Shown in pieces: positions 5,571-5,575 of a DNA stretch of 5,575 nt. Source of the stretch: CAZPMO01 sp964587515 (lineage in GTDB: Bacteria > Pseudomonadota > Alphaproteobacteria > MPNO01); the NCBI GenBank assembly GCA_964587515.1, contig CAZPMO010000244.1, positions 1 to 5,575 of the forward strand, given 5' to 3'. How positions within the stretch are numbered: the first letter of the stretch is position 1; the number at the start of each line of letters is the position of its first letter. The notes beneath the pieces were generated by a model. That model ran no database searches. It worked only from the letters and a program-made list of their open reading frames with translations, and was not told the DNA's origin. A program made the translations under genes and the position numbers.

Positions 5571-5575
5571 GCGTC

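Overview
This GC-rich window, with dense gene packing and almost every reading frame open, looks like the chromosome of an alphaproteobacterium. The best family matches I can recall are to Rhizobiales-type proteins (Bradyrhizobium TarD, rhizobial class III cyclases); this is inference, because there is no rRNA or other taxonomic marker here. It holds six complete protein genes. I see no tRNA, rRNA, CRISPR array, insertion sequence or phage gene.

Left block (60-2316). A minus-strand enolase-superfamily gene closely resembling D(-)-tartrate dehydratase (TarD) is divergent, across 80 nt, from a plus-strand pair. The pair is a small VOC (glyoxalase-fold) metalloprotein and a DUF1989 protein of the urea-carboxylase-associated/carboxyguanidine-deiminase family. 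The pair overlaps by four bases (GTGA), so they are almost certainly co-translated. TarD would feed oxaloacetate to central metabolism; the substrate of the VOC/DUF1989 pair is unknown.

Middle block (2321-4681). Two minus-strand genes converge on the DUF1989 gene with only 4 nt between the stop codons. Transcribed first is a class III adenylate cyclase with all canonical catalytic residues behind an N-terminal domain of about 200 residues. It is followed after 72 nt by a single-domain MetE/UROD-like TIM-barrel protein that keeps a methionine-synthase-like HxC...C metal site but belongs to an uncharacterised family.

Right block (4746-5570). Divergent from the cyclase is a crotonase-superfamily gene that matches hydroxycinnamoyl-CoA hydratase-lyase (HCHL; feruloyl-CoA to vanillin plus acetyl-CoA) along its length. 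Both tyrosines that bind the substrate's phenol in the characterised Pseudomonas enzyme are replaced, so its true substrate is open.

Taken together this is an accessory catabolic neighbourhood (acid-sugar dehydratase, acyl-CoA lyase/hydratase, two poorly understood metalloenzymes and a cAMP-producing sensor). I do not see a recognisable new defence or mobile system. The points most worth following are the altered HCHL active site, the MetE-like orphan paired with a cyclase, and the coupled VOC-DUF1989 pair next to a tarD-like gene. Start codons were revised for two genes from their ribosome binding sites.
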